Of a stretch of 64,000 nucleotides of DNA, positions 23,145-31,779 are shown one piece after another. The notes under the pieces were generated by a model that saw only the letters and a list, made by a program, of their open reading frames with translations, searched no databases and had not been told where the DNA came from. Position 1 is the stretch's first letter; the number at the start of each line of letters is the position of its first letter. Source of the DNA: Streptomyces sp. NBC_00353 (lineage in GTDB: Bacteria; Actinomycetota; Actinomycetes; Streptomycetales; Streptomycetaceae); contig NZ_CP107985.1 of NCBI RefSeq assembly GCF_036108815.1, forward strand, positions 5,642,001-5,706,000. Direction: 5' to 3'. Both the position numbers and the translations under genes were made by a program.

Positions 23145-24398
23145 ATGAGCCTTGAGGTCCGCCCCGTCACCGCATCGGAGTTCCCCGGCTGGCTGCGCGC
23201 CGTGAACACCGGCTTTCTGCGCCCGCCGACGGTGACGGAGGGGGAGGTCGCGAGCCGCCTCCCGCACATGGATCTGGCCCGGACCCAAGGGGTGTTCGAC
23301 GCCGGCCGGTGTGTGGCGACGTTCCGCTCGTTCGCGCAGGAGCTGACGATGGTCGGCGGTGCCGCGGTGCCGTCCGACGCGGTCACCAACGTCACGGTGT
23401 CGCCCACGCATCGTCGGCGCGGGCTGCTCAGCCGGATGATGGCCACGGACCTGGCGGCGGCCAAGGACCGCGGTGACGTCGTCGCCACGCTGATCGCCGC
23501 CGAGTACCCGATCTACGGGCGGTACGGGTTCGGCCCGGCCGCCTGGACCACCGAGTGGGAGATCGACGTCCCCCGGGCGGGCCTGGACCCGCGCTGGTCG
23601 GGCCCGTCCGCTGCGGACGGCGGCGGCCGGATCGACCTGGTGGACGGCGCGGAGGTACGCAAGCTCGGCCCGGCCCTGCACGACCGGCTGCGCGCCCGGC
23701 AGCACGGCGTGGTCAGCCGTGGCGACCGCTGGTGGCAGCTGAACACCGGCGAGGACGTGCCCGTGCCGGGATCATGGACGGAACCGTTCCACGCGGTGTA
23801 CCGCAACGCGCACGGTGAGGCCGACGGTCTGCTCGTCTACCGCGCCGACGACAAGTGGGGCGATGCGAAGCAGCCGCTCAACCGGGCGTCCGTCCTCGGC
23901 CTGATCGCCGAGACCCCGGCGGCGGAACGGGCGCTGTGGCACTTCGTCTGCTCGATCGACTGGATCACCACGGTCCGCTCGGGCCACCGTGCCCCCGACG
24001 ACCTGCTCCCCCTCCTCCTCCCGGACCCGCGCGCGGCCCGCATCGTGACGCAGGCGGACTGGATGTGGGTGCGGGTCCTGGATGTCGTACGAGCCCTGGA
24101 GTCCCGTACCTACGCGGCCCCGGCCTCCCTGACCCTGGACATCCACGACCCGGCGGGCCTCGCCGGCGGCCGCTTCCGCCTGGACGCATCCCCGGACGGT
24201 GCCTCGTGCGCGCCGACGACGCGGAGCGCGGATCTGGCCCTGGACGTACGGGAGCTGGGGACACTCTGCCTCGGCGACGAATCGGCGCTGCGGCTGGCTG
24301 CGCTGGGCCGGGTCGAGGAGCTCACGCCGGGTGCGGCGGCGGTGGCGGACGGGGCGTTCCGGGCGGGGCGGCGGGCCTGGTGCCCGGACGTGTTCTGA
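23145..24398 (+). CDS. Eis-like GNAT N-acetyltransferase
   Basis: 417-residue acetyltransferase of the Eis type: an N-terminal GNAT domain with VTVSPTHRRRGLLSRMMATD (acetyl-CoA loop), EYPIYGRYGFGPA, a second degenerate GNAT domain, and a C-terminal SCP2-like domain ending in a carboxy-terminal Phe as in Eis. Mycobacterial Eis acetylates aminoglycosides at several amines and proteins. The substrate here is unknown. ATG 23145 is 6 nt after TAGCGT (23133-23138), a leaderless-type start. Convergent with a 55-codon gene whose stop directly abuts. Confidence 0.87.
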   Translation: MSLEVRPVTASEFPGWLRAVNTGFLRPPTVTEGEVASRLPHMDLARTQGVFDAGRCVATFRSFAQELTMVGGAAVPSDAVTNVTVSPTHRRRGLLSRMMATDLAAAKDRGDVVATLIAAEYPIYGRYGFGPAAWTTEWEIDVPRAGLDPRWSGPSAADGGGRIDLVDGAEVRKLGPALHDRLRARQHGVVSRGDRWWQLNTGEDVPVPGSWTEPFHAVYRNAHGEADGLLVYRADDKWGDAKQPLNRASVLGLIAETPAAERALWHFVCSIDWITTVRSGHRAPDDLLPLLLPDPRAARIVTQADWMWVRVLDVVRALESRTYAAPASLTLDIHDPAGLAGGRFRLDASPDGASCAPTTRSADLALDVRELGTLCLGDESALRLAALGRVEELTPGAAAVADGAFRAGRRAWCPDVF

Positions 24399-24566
24399 TC
24401 AGGAATCGGTCGGGACGAGGAGCAGCGCGAGGATGAGTGCTCCCGCCCCCGCGCAGTTGGGGCTGCCGGTCTTGAGGCCCAGGGTCAGCAGGGTGAAGCC
24501 CACCGTGCCCATGAGGCCGTACTTCCACTGAACGAACTGCTCGAGTCCCAGCGTGATGAATGGCAT
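24399..24566 (-). CDS. Small hydrophobic protein, 55 residues (unknown function)
   Basis: ATG (24564-24566) with GGAGGAGTGA upstream gives MPFITLGLEQFVQWKYGL, then two hydrophobic stretches (TVGFTLLTLGL and GAGALILALLLV). The second part resembles a short membrane hairpin with a Cys in the turn. The stop abuts the stop of the Eis-like gene. A 31-codon upstream frame extension lacks a binding site. Function unknown. Confidence 0.65.
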   Translation of the reverse strand: MPFITLGLEQFVQWKYGLMGTVGFTLLTLGLKTGSPNCAGAGALILALLLVPTDS

Positions 24567-24730
24567 GGCGGTCACTCCTCCGGTGGTGAAGGGGCGTCTG
24601 CGCACGCACGCCTTTGTGCCGCTCGGACGCGATACCTGTGACTCCCGGCAACCACTCAACTCCCTTATGAATTTGACTGGTTGGCCTGTGGCTATGGTTC
24701 CCAGTGGAGTGGAGTTCGCAAACTTGTCTG

Positions 24731-24817
24731 GTTGTGTAGGTAAGTTGATGACCGTGCGATGACGATTCAGTTGGTTGCGAGCTCCATCTCTTGTTGTGTG
24801 GCTGGTAGTTGTATGGT
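24731..24817 (+). promoter_or_regulatory. Promoter region of the GntR gene with repeated GTTGTRT motifs
   Basis: GTTGTGT occurs at 24731 and 24793, GTTGTAT at 24808; related heptamers recur before the kinase gene. A -10-like TATGGT (24812-24817) lies 6 nt before the GntR GTG. The patch 24650-24823 is much poorer in GC than its surroundings. Probable autoregulatory operator. Confidence 0.45.
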
Positions 24818-24823
24818 TGAGAG

Positions 24824-25789
24824 GTGACGAGCCATGGACCTGTGCCAGGTGGAAACAGTGCGCATCAGTACAAGCGGATCGCCGATGAGCTGCTGAAAGG
24901 GATCAACAGCGAGGTGTGGCGGCCCGGCGACCGGCTGCCCACACATGAGCAGCTTGCCGACCGTTTCGATGTCTCGCGTGCGACGGTCAAAGAGGCGCTG
25001 AAGCTGCTCAGCAGCAAGGGGCTGATCGTCACCCGGCAGGGCAGTGGGACCTTCGTCAGCGAAGGTCCGAAGTCCGGTGTCGTCCCGCAGCGCAACAGTC
25101 CCTCCGTCGAGAACGGTGACGACGGCGGGGACGACGACGGCGACGACGTGTGGGCGGTCGTCTCGGAGCGCGTCCCTCCGGTGCTGCTGAAGCCCTACCT
25201 GGAAGAGGCGTTCGAGGCCACGCAGGTGAAGCTCGATGTCTTCTCGATGACCACGGAGTCGCTGGCGGCCCGGGTGTCGGACCAGAAGAACCGCATCATG
25301 ACCGGGGAGATCAGGCCGCCCCGCAGCATCACGGCCCGGCTGATGCTCCCCGACTGCGACTTCCCTCATCTCGCCATCCCCCGCCCGGTGGACGGGACGG
25401 ACGATCCGCGGGTGCGGCGGCGGCTGAAGGGGATCCTGCAGAGCCACGCGACCATGCTCCGGGAGGCCCTGTTCGAACTCCGCTACCAGGGGTTCGTGCC
25501 CGAAGTCGATGTCGAGGTGCGGTTGGTGCCGTTCGCACCGCAGATGAAGCTGTACATTCTGAACCGCCGACTGGCGCTGCAGGGCTTCTACGTGACCGAA
25601 GAGGGCACCATCCCGCTCCCTCCGGACCGCGAGGAAGTCGCCATCTACGACGCCTACGGTACGGGGGCCACCCTCTTTCCGTATCGCGCCTCGGCCGACT
25701 CCACACCCGACCAAGCCGGCATTGTGCGCACGTTTCAGGCATTTTTTGACTCGAACTGGGACAAACTAGCCACAAGGGCGGATTTCTGA
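24824..25789 (+). CDS. GntR-family transcriptional regulator
   Basis: 321-residue repressor-type protein. The winged helix has YKRIADELLKGINSEVWRPG, LPTHEQLADRFDVSRATVKE and VTRQGSGTFV, close to the plasmid-transfer KorSA/TraR type. The C-terminal part (about 230 residues) follows an acidic Asp/Gly linker and is not a UTRA domain I recognise; it looks like the sensor found in Streptomyces GntR proteins paired with HAD and kinase genes. GTG 24824 is 6 nt after TATGGT, so leaderless. The HAD gene starts 2 bases after its stop. Local GC is low at its 3' end. Probable regulator of the following genes. Confidence 0.82.
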   Translation: MTSHGPVPGGNSAHQYKRIADELLKGINSEVWRPGDRLPTHEQLADRFDVSRATVKEALKLLSSKGLIVTRQGSGTFVSEGPKSGVVPQRNSPSVENGDDGGDDDGDDVWAVVSERVPPVLLKPYLEEAFEATQVKLDVFSMTTESLAARVSDQKNRIMTGEIRPPRSITARLMLPDCDFPHLAIPRPVDGTDDPRVRRRLKGILQSHATMLREALFELRYQGFVPEVDVEVRLVPFAPQMKLYILNRRLALQGFYVTEEGTIPLPPDREEVAIYDAYGTGATLFPYRASADSTPDQAGIVRTFQAFFDSNWDKLATRADF

Positions 25790-25791
25790 TC

Positions 25792-26598
25792 GTGCCGCAC
25801 GCCACGACCACCCCTGCGTCTCCCCTGAGCAAGACGGCCCTGCCGGCCGTGTCCGTCGAGAGAGCGACGGACCTGCTGTCCCGCGCCACCTGCGTGGTGC
25901 TCGACTTCGACGGACCTGTCGCCCGGCTCTTCGCCGGTGGCCATGAAGGCAAGGAGAGCGTGGCCGGCCGCATCGCCGAAGAGCTGCTGGACATCGCCGC
26001 ATCGCACCGTCTGGAAGTGGACGAGGCGCGCGGATGCACCGACCCCCACGCGATCTTCAGCCGCTACGCGGAGCGCGCCGCCCACCGCGTCGAGTCCGAA
26101 GCGTGGGGCTCAGCCGCCGCGGAGATGCAGGGTGTCCTCGCCGCCTGGGAGATCAAGTCGGCCGAGCATGCGGAGCCGACACCGGGCGCCGCGGAGTTCA
26201 TGAAGGCATGGGCCGGAGCGGGCCGGCGGCTGGCGGTGGCGTCCAATAATCACCCTGACGCCATCAAGCGCTACCTCGAGCGTGAGTCGCTGTCGAAGTA
26301 CTTCGCACCCTCCTCGGTGATCGGCAGGAACGAGGGGGACGCTGCGCTCATGAAGCCGAATCCATGGGCTCTGAACGAGGTCATGCGGGACTCTGCGGCC
26401 GGGGTCGCGGCGCACTTGATGATCGGTGACTCGGCCACCGACTGGCAGGCCGCGAACGCGGTCGGGATGCCCTTCATCGGGTTCCACCGCAAGCCCGAGA
26501 AGCGAATGGCGCTGTCGCGGGGCGGAGCGGTTCCCGTCCTCGACTCGATGCAGGTACTCGCCGATGCGGCGAACGGACTGTCGGCACAAGTGCGGTAG
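25792..26598 (+). CDS. HAD-superfamily hydrolase
   Basis: 268-residue phosphatase-like protein with the four HAD motifs: VVLDFDGPVARLF (nucleophile and acid/base Asp), VASNNH, a Lys in MKPNPWAL and IGDSATDWQAA. A helical cap of about 110 residues is inserted after motif I. The usual second Asp (DxD) is present in DFDG. It is translated immediately behind the GntR gene (2-base gap, weak AGGG site) and is followed by an inverted repeat and the kinase gene. The substrate is unknown; a pairing of a kinase and a phosphatase in one cassette suggests a common phosphorylated metabolite, which is inference. Confidence 0.85.
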   Translation: MPHATTTPASPLSKTALPAVSVERATDLLSRATCVVLDFDGPVARLFAGGHEGKESVAGRIAEELLDIAASHRLEVDEARGCTDPHAIFSRYAERAAHRVESEAWGSAAAEMQGVLAAWEIKSAEHAEPTPGAAEFMKAWAGAGRRLAVASNNHPDAIKRYLERESLSKYFAPSSVIGRNEGDAALMKPNPWALNEVMRDSAAGVAAHLMIGDSATDWQAANAVGMPFIGFHRKPEKRMALSRGGAVPVLDSMQVLADAANGLSAQVR

Positions 26599-26619
26599 TA
26601 CAACAGGAAGTTGTACCTT
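26599..26619 (+). promoter_or_regulatory. Inverted repeat and -10 before the kinase unit
   Basis: TACAAC-N5-GTTGTA (26599-26615) starts on the base after the HAD stop. TACCTT (26614-26619) is a -10 candidate 6 nt before the ATG at 26626, and TTGTAT follows at 26622. The heptamers match those before the GntR gene. Confidence 0.5.
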
Positions 26620-26625
26620 CCTTGT

Positions 26626-26709
26626 ATGGATCGCGACGAGTTGGCCGCACCGGGCTGCGGGGCCCGCGGCAGGCGCACGGCAGCCGCGACGGGCCGGGTC
26701 CTCCCGTGA
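26626..26709 (+). CDS. 27-residue ORF coupled to the kinase gene
   Basis: ATG 26626, 6 nt after TACCTT, opens a frame MDRDELAAPG to GRVLP rich in Arg, Ala and Gly; its stop overlaps the kinase start as GTGA (26706-26709). It has no independent similarity I recognise. It may only serve to deliver ribosomes to the kinase start, or encode a peptide. Confidence 0.45.
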   Translation: MDRDELAAPGCGARGRRTAAATGRVLP

Positions 26710-27857
26710 CGGCGCTCCCGGTTTCCGTCGCCGCGCAGCCGTCGGACCGGGCGGCCGCGGCCCAGGTGCCCCCGGCGCGGGCGTCCGAGGCGCGGATGCG
26801 TGCTGCCGCGCTCGTCGCGGACGAGAGCCTGCTGGTGGGCCCATTGAAGGGTTACCACCACGAGACGTACGCCTTTCCGCTTCCGGCGGGCGGCGGCTCC
26901 ACCGCGCAGACCTGGTGGAAGTGTCGGGATCCGCGGGCGGGGCTGCTCTGGTTCGATCTCCGCTGGTTCCCCTCGGAGAAGGAACTCGTCCGGGCCCTTC
27001 AGGGGTGCATCACTCGTATCCCCGCGGTCGTCGAGCGCGAGGCGGTCTCCCTCTACACATTCATCGAGGGGCGGACACTCGGCGAGGTCTGCCCTCCCGG
27101 GCGACCGCTGTCGGCGCGCCATGTGCGTCAACTCGGGCTGCTGTTCCGCGAACTGGTCTCGGTCGACCCCGACCGGATCAGCCGGGCGGGCGGTCCGGGG
27201 CAGGGCCGGTGGCCCGAGGGCCCCGGCGACGACTCCACCGCCTTTCTGATGCGCCTGATCCACTTCACCGAGCACCAGGTCTACCGTCGGCACGCACCGC
27301 GATACGGCTCCCTCTTCCGGGAACTCGGCCTCCGCGACGACGGACTGGACCGGCTGCGGCGGGTGGGCGGCGCGCTGACGCCGCGCCCGTTCGCCCTCAT
27401 CCACGGTGATCTGCACCGGGAGAACTTCATCGTCGACCCGGACGGCGATCTGTGGACCATCGACTGGGAGCTGGCGATGTTCGGCGACCCGTTGTACGAC
27501 CTGGCGACGCACCTTCATCTGATGCGCTACCCGGCGGCGGAGCAGGGGCGGATCGCGGCGATCTGGCGGGACGCGGTCGAGCGCGCCCGGCCCGGCAGCT
27601 CGGACGGGTGGGAGCGTGACCTGCCGGTGCTTCTGGCGTACAAGCGTGCGCAGTCCGTCTACACGGATGTGATCCGCACCGCGCTGGCCCTGGGGCCCGG
27701 ACCGGAGCCGCAGTGGCGGCTGCTGTCGCAGGCGGCCCGACGGATACGGAAGGTGCTGGCGTCGGCCGCGGAGCCGCTGGGGCTGCCCCGCGTGCCGACG
27801 GTCCAGGAGGTCGTTGGTGCGTACGTCCACTGGTTCGCCGCGAACCGGCCGGCGTAG
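26706..27857 (+). CDS. Aminoglycoside phosphotransferase (APH)-fold kinase
   Basis: 383-residue small-molecule kinase. The catalytic loop LIHGDLHRENFIVDPDG and the metal site WTIDWELAMFGDPLYDLATHL are complete. The nucleotide lobe is short and lacks a normal glycine loop, having LLVGPLKGYHHETYAFPL instead. GTG 26706 is preferred because of the overlapping upstream ORF; an in-frame TTG at 26622 is the alternative. Substrate unknown; APH-fold kinases phosphorylate drugs, choline, homoserine or sugars, so resistance should not be assumed. It closes the GntR-HAD cassette and is convergent with a quinone reductase gene. Confidence 0.85.
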   Translation: MTALPVSVAAQPSDRAAAAQVPPARASEARMRAAALVADESLLVGPLKGYHHETYAFPLPAGGGSTAQTWWKCRDPRAGLLWFDLRWFPSEKELVRALQGCITRIPAVVEREAVSLYTFIEGRTLGEVCPPGRPLSARHVRQLGLLFRELVSVDPDRISRAGGPGQGRWPEGPGDDSTAFLMRLIHFTEHQVYRRHAPRYGSLFRELGLRDDGLDRLRRVGGALTPRPFALIHGDLHRENFIVDPDGDLWTIDWELAMFGDPLYDLATHLHLMRYPAAEQGRIAAIWRDAVERARPGSSDGWERDLPVLLAYKRAQSVYTDVIRTALALGPGPEPQWRLLSQAARRIRKVLASAAEPLGLPRVPTVQEVVGAYVHWFAANRPA

Positions 27858-27968
27858 ACCGTACTGCCTGAGGCACCGGCCCGAGGGCGGGCAGGGAGGG
27901 GCGCAGGACGGGCTGGGCGGGGGAGAGCGGTGCCGTTCTCCTGCGTCCCGTCCCCTGGCCCCGACCGG

Positions 27969-28955
27969 TCACTCCTCCCGTGTGCTCAGCAGCACCTTGC
28001 CCAGCAGGCTGCGCTCCTCGATCGCCGTATGCGCTTCGGCCGCCTGCTCCAGCGGGTAGACGTGCCCGATCACCGGACGCAGCCGTCCGGCCGCTGCCTC
28101 CCCCAGTGCGTGTCCGGCCAGGCGTACGTACTCCGCGTCGGTCAGCTGTACGTCCCCGATGCCGCGCAGCGTGATGCCGCGCCGCGCCGCCTCCTGCGGG
28201 TCGATCGGGGCGAAGCCGCCCGTCGGTGCTCCGTGGGCGGAGAAGCGGCCGCCGTCGGCGGTCAGGGTGAAGGCGGCCGCTCCCATGGCACCGCCGACCC
28301 CGTCGAGGACCACATCGGCCGGGCCGCCCGCTGCTGCCAGGGCCGTACGCGCCTGTTCCACCCACCCCGCGTCCGCTCCGTCGATCACGTCGTCGGCGCC
28401 CAGTTCCCGTACCAGCGCCGTCTTCCGGTCGCCGCGGGCCACCGCGACGACATGTGCGCCGGCCGCGTGCGTCAGCTGCACGAGGAGGGTTCCCATGCCG
28501 CCGGAGGCGCCGAGGATCAGCACGCGTTCGCCGGGGCCGGGGGCGGTCGCCTCCATCAGCGCGGCGGCCGTCACCCCGTCGTGCGTGAGGGCGGCGGCCT
28601 CGCGCAGCCCCAGTCCGTCCGGTACCGGCACCAGGTGGTCGGCTGAGGCCGCCGCCTGCTCGGCGTAGCCGCCGGTGAAGCCGACGGAGGCGATGACCCG
28701 GCGGCCGGCCCACCCCGCGTCGCCGCCCTCGCCGACCATGCGCACCGTCCCGGCGATCCCGCCCCCCGGTACGTACGGGGGCCGGACCGGAAAGTAGTCG
28801 CTGAACGCTCCCGACCGGATCTGGGTCTCCACGAAGAGCGTGTCAACGTGGCTCACGTCGATCACCACCTCGCCGGCCCCCGGCACCGGGTCGGGCATCT
28901 CGGCCGGAACCAGTACCGCCGGGCCGCCCAGCTCCCTGACCAGCGCCACACGCAT
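27969..28955 (-). CDS. Zinc-independent MDR-family NAD(P)H:quinone oxidoreductase
   Basis: 328-residue medium-chain dehydrogenase/reductase. The N-terminal GroES-like part has MPDPVPGAGEVVIDVSHVD, then VPGGGIAGTV, and the Rossmann part has ILGASGGMGTLLVQLTHAAGA and VVAVARGDRK. The catalytic-zinc ligands are missing, as in quinone reductases. The start at 28955 (MRVALVREL) has GAGAGGTG in front; a longer frame is open upstream. Divergent from a TetR gene with 105 bases between, so probably a regulated detoxification pair. Confidence 0.88.
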   Translation of the reverse strand: MRVALVRELGGPAVLVPAEMPDPVPGAGEVVIDVSHVDTLFVETQIRSGAFSDYFPVRPPYVPGGGIAGTVRMVGEGGDAGWAGRRVIASVGFTGGYAEQAAASADHLVPVPDGLGLREAAALTHDGVTAAALMEATAPGPGERVLILGASGGMGTLLVQLTHAAGAHVVAVARGDRKTALVRELGADDVIDGADAGWVEQARTALAAAGGPADVVLDGVGGAMGAAAFTLTADGGRFSAHGAPTGGFAPIDPQEAARRGITLRGIGDVQLTDAEYVRLAGHALGEAAAGRLRPVIGHVYPLEQAAEAHTAIEERSLLGKVLLSTREE

Positions 28956-29039
28956 GCGGATCACACCTCTCCGTCGCCGGGCGGCCAGCCTGTCCGGCGC
29001 CCGTGCGACCACTCTCGGACGTCAAGTCCGGTTGAGGTC

Positions 29040-29053
29040 AAGGGCGTACCCTT
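29040..29053 (+). promoter_or_regulatory. Possible TetR operator
   Basis: AAGGG-N4-CCCTT (29040-29053) overlaps the -10-like TACCCT (29047-29052) just before the TetR start. GTCAAG also occurs twice 10 bp apart in the divergent region. Confidence 0.35.
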
Positions 29054-29060
29054 CATGGTC

Positions 29061-29711
29061 ATGAGCGGAGAGAACACCGGAACCGGGCCGGCTGCGCAGG
29101 CACCGATCAGTCTGCGTGAGCGGAAGAAGCAGCTGACGTACCAGGCGGTCTCCGATGCCGCGATCGCCATGTTCCTGGAGCGGGGCTTCGACAAGGTCTC
29201 GGTGGCGGAGGTGGCGGCCGCCGCCGACATCTCCAAGCCGACGCTGTTCCGGTACTTCCCGGCCAAGGAGGACCTGGCGCTGCACCGGTTCGCCGACCAC
29301 GAGGACGAGGCGGCCCGGGTGGTCGCGGCCCGCGGGCAGGACGAATCGCCGCTCGACGCCCTGCGCCGCCACTTCCTGGACGGTCTGGAGCGCCGCGACC
29401 CGGTGACCGGGCTCTGCGATCACCCGCAGGTGCTGGCATTCCACCGGATGCTGTACGGGACACCGTCGCTGGTGGCCCGCATGTACGGCTACCAGGGCCG
29501 CTCGGAGGCGGCGCTCGCCCGCGCGCTGGGCGACGGCGTACCGGACCGGCTGGCGGCGGGGCAGATCATCGCCGTACAGCGGATCCTGGCGTTGGAGAAC
29601 TGGCGGCGCATCGACGCGGGGGAGAGCGCGGACGAGGTGTACGAGGACGCGGTGCGGGCGGCCGAACTGGGCTTCGTGCAGCTGAGGTCGGGGCTGGAGA
29701 AGGAACGGTAG
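29061..29711 (+). CDS. TetR-family transcriptional regulator
   Basis: 216-residue regulator. The helix-turn-helix is LTYQAVSDAAIAMFLERGF, VSVAEVAAAADISKPTLFRY, FPAKEDL, followed by a helical effector domain. ATG 29061 (MSGENTG) is 8 nt after TACCCT and fits better than the ATG at 29055 or the long upstream frame. Likely target: itself and the divergent quinone reductase gene. The ligand is unknown, a quinone or other electrophile would fit the context. Confidence 0.87.
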   Translation: MSGENTGTGPAAQAPISLRERKKQLTYQAVSDAAIAMFLERGFDKVSVAEVAAAADISKPTLFRYFPAKEDLALHRFADHEDEAARVVAARGQDESPLDALRRHFLDGLERRDPVTGLCDHPQVLAFHRMLYGTPSLVARMYGYQGRSEAALARALGDGVPDRLAAGQIIAVQRILALENWRRIDAGESADEVYEDAVRAAELGFVQLRSGLEKER

Positions 29712-29766
29712 GACAGCCGGCCGCGCGAGTCCGCCGGGCCGCTCGAACCGGAAACGCTCGCCCGGC

Positions 29767-31197
29767 TCAGTCGAGCAGCGACTCCCCGAGCCGCGATCCG
29801 TTCGCGAGGCCGTAGTCGTCGGAGCCGAAGACCTTGGAACCGGAGCCGGTGAGGCCGGACGAGGTGCCCAGCAGGGTCCACAGGGCTCCGTTGCGGCCGT
29901 TCTCGAAGGGTGCCGTGACGGCCAGGTCTGCCTTGCCGTTGTGGTTGTAGTCGGCGAGCCGGACCTGGCCGCCGAAGAGGTCGTCGGTCTCGGGGCTGCC
30001 CGGCACGCCGGTGGTGCCCTGGGAGATGCGCACGACCCCGGACATCGACACTCCGGAGGCGGAGCCGCGGAACACCGCCACATCGCCGGCGTTCTTGGTG
30101 CTGCCGAGGTCCTCGCCGTTGGCACCGACCACCAGCTCGGCCCGTCCGTCAGCGGTGATGTCGCCGATCGCCAGCGAGCTGCCGAAACCGTCGGCGTCCT
30201 CGTTGGCGCCGGGCACGCCGGCGCTGTTCTGGTGGATGACCACCGGATCGCCCACGCCGGACGCGCTGCCGTACCGCACGGTGACATAACCGGCGCCGGC
30301 GCTCGGATCGGCGGCGGAGTAGTACTCGGGCCAGGTGAGGGACGCCGCCATGTCGTCGTAACCGTCCCCGTTGATGTCGCCGAGGGCGACTGCCGTGCCA
30401 CCGCCGGTCACCCGCGGCCCCGTCCGCGGCCTTCCTGCCGCCCCGTAGAAGACGTCGACGGCCGGTCGGTCGTACCCGGGGTCGCTTCCGGTCACGGCCA
30501 GGTCGTCCTTGCCGTCCCCGTTGATGTCGCCCACGGCCGCCTCGCTGTTGCCGAGCTGCCCCCCAGGCCCGGTCAGGCCGGTGTACGTCGGTTTCGGCTG
30601 GCTCCCGCGGGCGAAACCCCCCTCGTACACGGCGACGGACTCCGACTCGATCACGGCGAGGTCCGCACCGCTGTCCCCCGTGAAATCCCCCACCGCGACA
30701 TCCCAGCCGTGGGCCTGCCACGGGTGCGGGTCGGTCACCACGGTCGTGGTGCTGCTGGTGAACGGCTTGGTGCCGCCCCAGAGGATGGTCACGCTGCCCT
30801 GGCCCTCGTTGCTGCCCACACCCTCGTGATCGGCGCCCACGACGAGGTCCGCGTATCCGTCCCCGTCCAGGTCGCCGCCGGCGATCGAGATGCCGAAGCG
30901 GTCGCCGTCCTCCGGCGTCCCCGGAACCCCGGCCGAACTCTGGTTGAGCCCGACCCGCTTGGTGGTCAGACCGGTTGCGGAGCCGAAAGTCACGATCACG
31001 CCGCCCGCGGCCGGGGCGCCGTTGATGGTCTTGTACGGCATGCCGATCGCGAGGTCCCGGTGTCCGTCGCCGTTGAAGTCGTCGGCGTACTTGGCGGGGG
31101 CGGCGACCGCCGGCGCCGCGGTGACGGCGGTGAGCATGCCACCGGTCAGCGCGGCTGCGGCTGCGATGGCGACGACGGTGCGGAGCTGCAGAGACAT
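29767..31197 (-). CDS. Secreted FG-GAP/VCBS repeat (integrin-alpha-like) protein
   Basis: 476-residue exported protein. A signal peptide (LRTVVAIAAAAALTGGML, ending VAA-PAK) is followed by about seven repeats with calcium-binding loops such as DDFNGDGHRDLAIG, GDLDGDGYADLVVGA, GDFTGDSGADLAV, GDINGDGKDDLAV and DYNHNGKADLAV, which should form a seven-blade propeller. No catalytic domain is attached. Such proteins are abundant in Streptomyces secretomes and have no assigned role; cell-surface or polysaccharide contacts are guesses. Start chosen from the signal peptide and GGGGGA upstream; the frame stays open further upstream. Confidence 0.9.
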   Translation of the reverse strand: MSLQLRTVVAIAAAAALTGGMLTAVTAAPAVAAPAKYADDFNGDGHRDLAIGMPYKTINGAPAAGGVIVTFGSATGLTTKRVGLNQSSAGVPGTPEDGDRFGISIAGGDLDGDGYADLVVGADHEGVGSNEGQGSVTILWGGTKPFTSSTTTVVTDPHPWQAHGWDVAVGDFTGDSGADLAVIESESVAVYEGGFARGSQPKPTYTGLTGPGGQLGNSEAAVGDINGDGKDDLAVTGSDPGYDRPAVDVFYGAAGRPRTGPRVTGGGTAVALGDINGDGYDDMAASLTWPEYYSAADPSAGAGYVTVRYGSASGVGDPVVIHQNSAGVPGANEDADGFGSSLAIGDITADGRAELVVGANGEDLGSTKNAGDVAVFRGSASGVSMSGVVRISQGTTGVPGSPETDDLFGGQVRLADYNHNGKADLAVTAPFENGRNGALWTLLGTSSGLTGSGSKVFGSDDYGLANGSRLGESLLD

Positions 31198-31209
31198 GGC
31201 GGCGTTTCC

Positions 31210-31231
31210 CCCCTGGGACAGGTCCAGACAG
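31210..31231 (+). repeat. 22-bp exact repeat, copy 1 (copy 2 at 44399-44420)
   Basis: The 22 bases here recur exactly at 44399-44420 inside the 3' end of a NUDIX gene, same orientation. Core CTGGGACAGGTCCAG is a partial palindrome. Origin unknown. Confidence 0.7.
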
Positions 31232-31417
31232 TTCCGTAGACGACCCAGGGGGCTGAAGGGTTGCACGAGACAGGCGTGACGCGCACAGCCTGACCGATGA
31301 GTCCTGCTTCGCCGACTCCGGCTCCGGCGTCGCCGTCTCCCCCGCGCAATGGTTCCCGGATACGGCAGAGGCCACCTACTCCAGCGAGGAGGCGGCCTCT
31401 GACCTGCGTCTCTGCTG

Positions 31418-31485
31418 TCGGGGTGGCGGGATATGAATCCACGGCTTCTTCGTCCCGAACGCGATCGCGCGTGCAAGTGGCCTTG
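31418..31485 (-). pseudogene. Degenerate tRNA-Pro copy (3' half)
   Basis: Aligns with tRNA-Pro(CGG) at 31780-31853 over the acceptor 3' strand, T-arm and anticodon loop (TTCGTCCCGAAC conserved on the + strand) with scattered substitutions, then loses similarity in the D-arm half. The flank GCCTCTGACCTG on the 3' side of the tRNA is also duplicated. It cannot fold as a tRNA. Confidence 0.7.
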
Positions 31486-31779
31486 TGCGTCTGCCATTTG
31501 ACCTGGACCGACGCGCAAGGTCCTGTCAACGGTCGGCACGGCGTCACCTTGCGGATGTGCCGGTACGGGTGCCCGCATGCGCCCGTCGCTACCTTCCCGC
31601 CGGTCGCAGAGGCTTCGGGCATCCGGTGCTCTCGGTGTGGCAGACCGACATCATTTGCTACGGGCTGGATCCGCCGAACTACGTGCGCCGACCGTCCGAC
31701 CTCGATGCCTGCGCCCCGGAACAAGGAAGAGGCCCATTCGCGATCAAGCGAATGGGCCTCTGACCTGGTGTTTCAGCTG

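Larger units (their letters stand above)
31198..31779. other. Gene-poor interval with tRNA relic
   Basis: 582 bases between the FG-GAP gene and tRNA-Pro. Holds one copy of a 22-bp repeat (31210-31231), a degenerate tRNA-Pro copy (31418-31485) and about 290 bases with no coherent ORF or hairpin. A short + strand frame ending 31434 (DSGSGVAVSPAQW) may be a gene remnant I cannot identify. Confidence 0.6.

Noticed and set aside
26706..27857. Antibiotic resistance gene
   Set aside because: An APH-fold kinase alone is not evidence; the context (GntR, HAD) does not point to a drug and the glycine loop is unusual.
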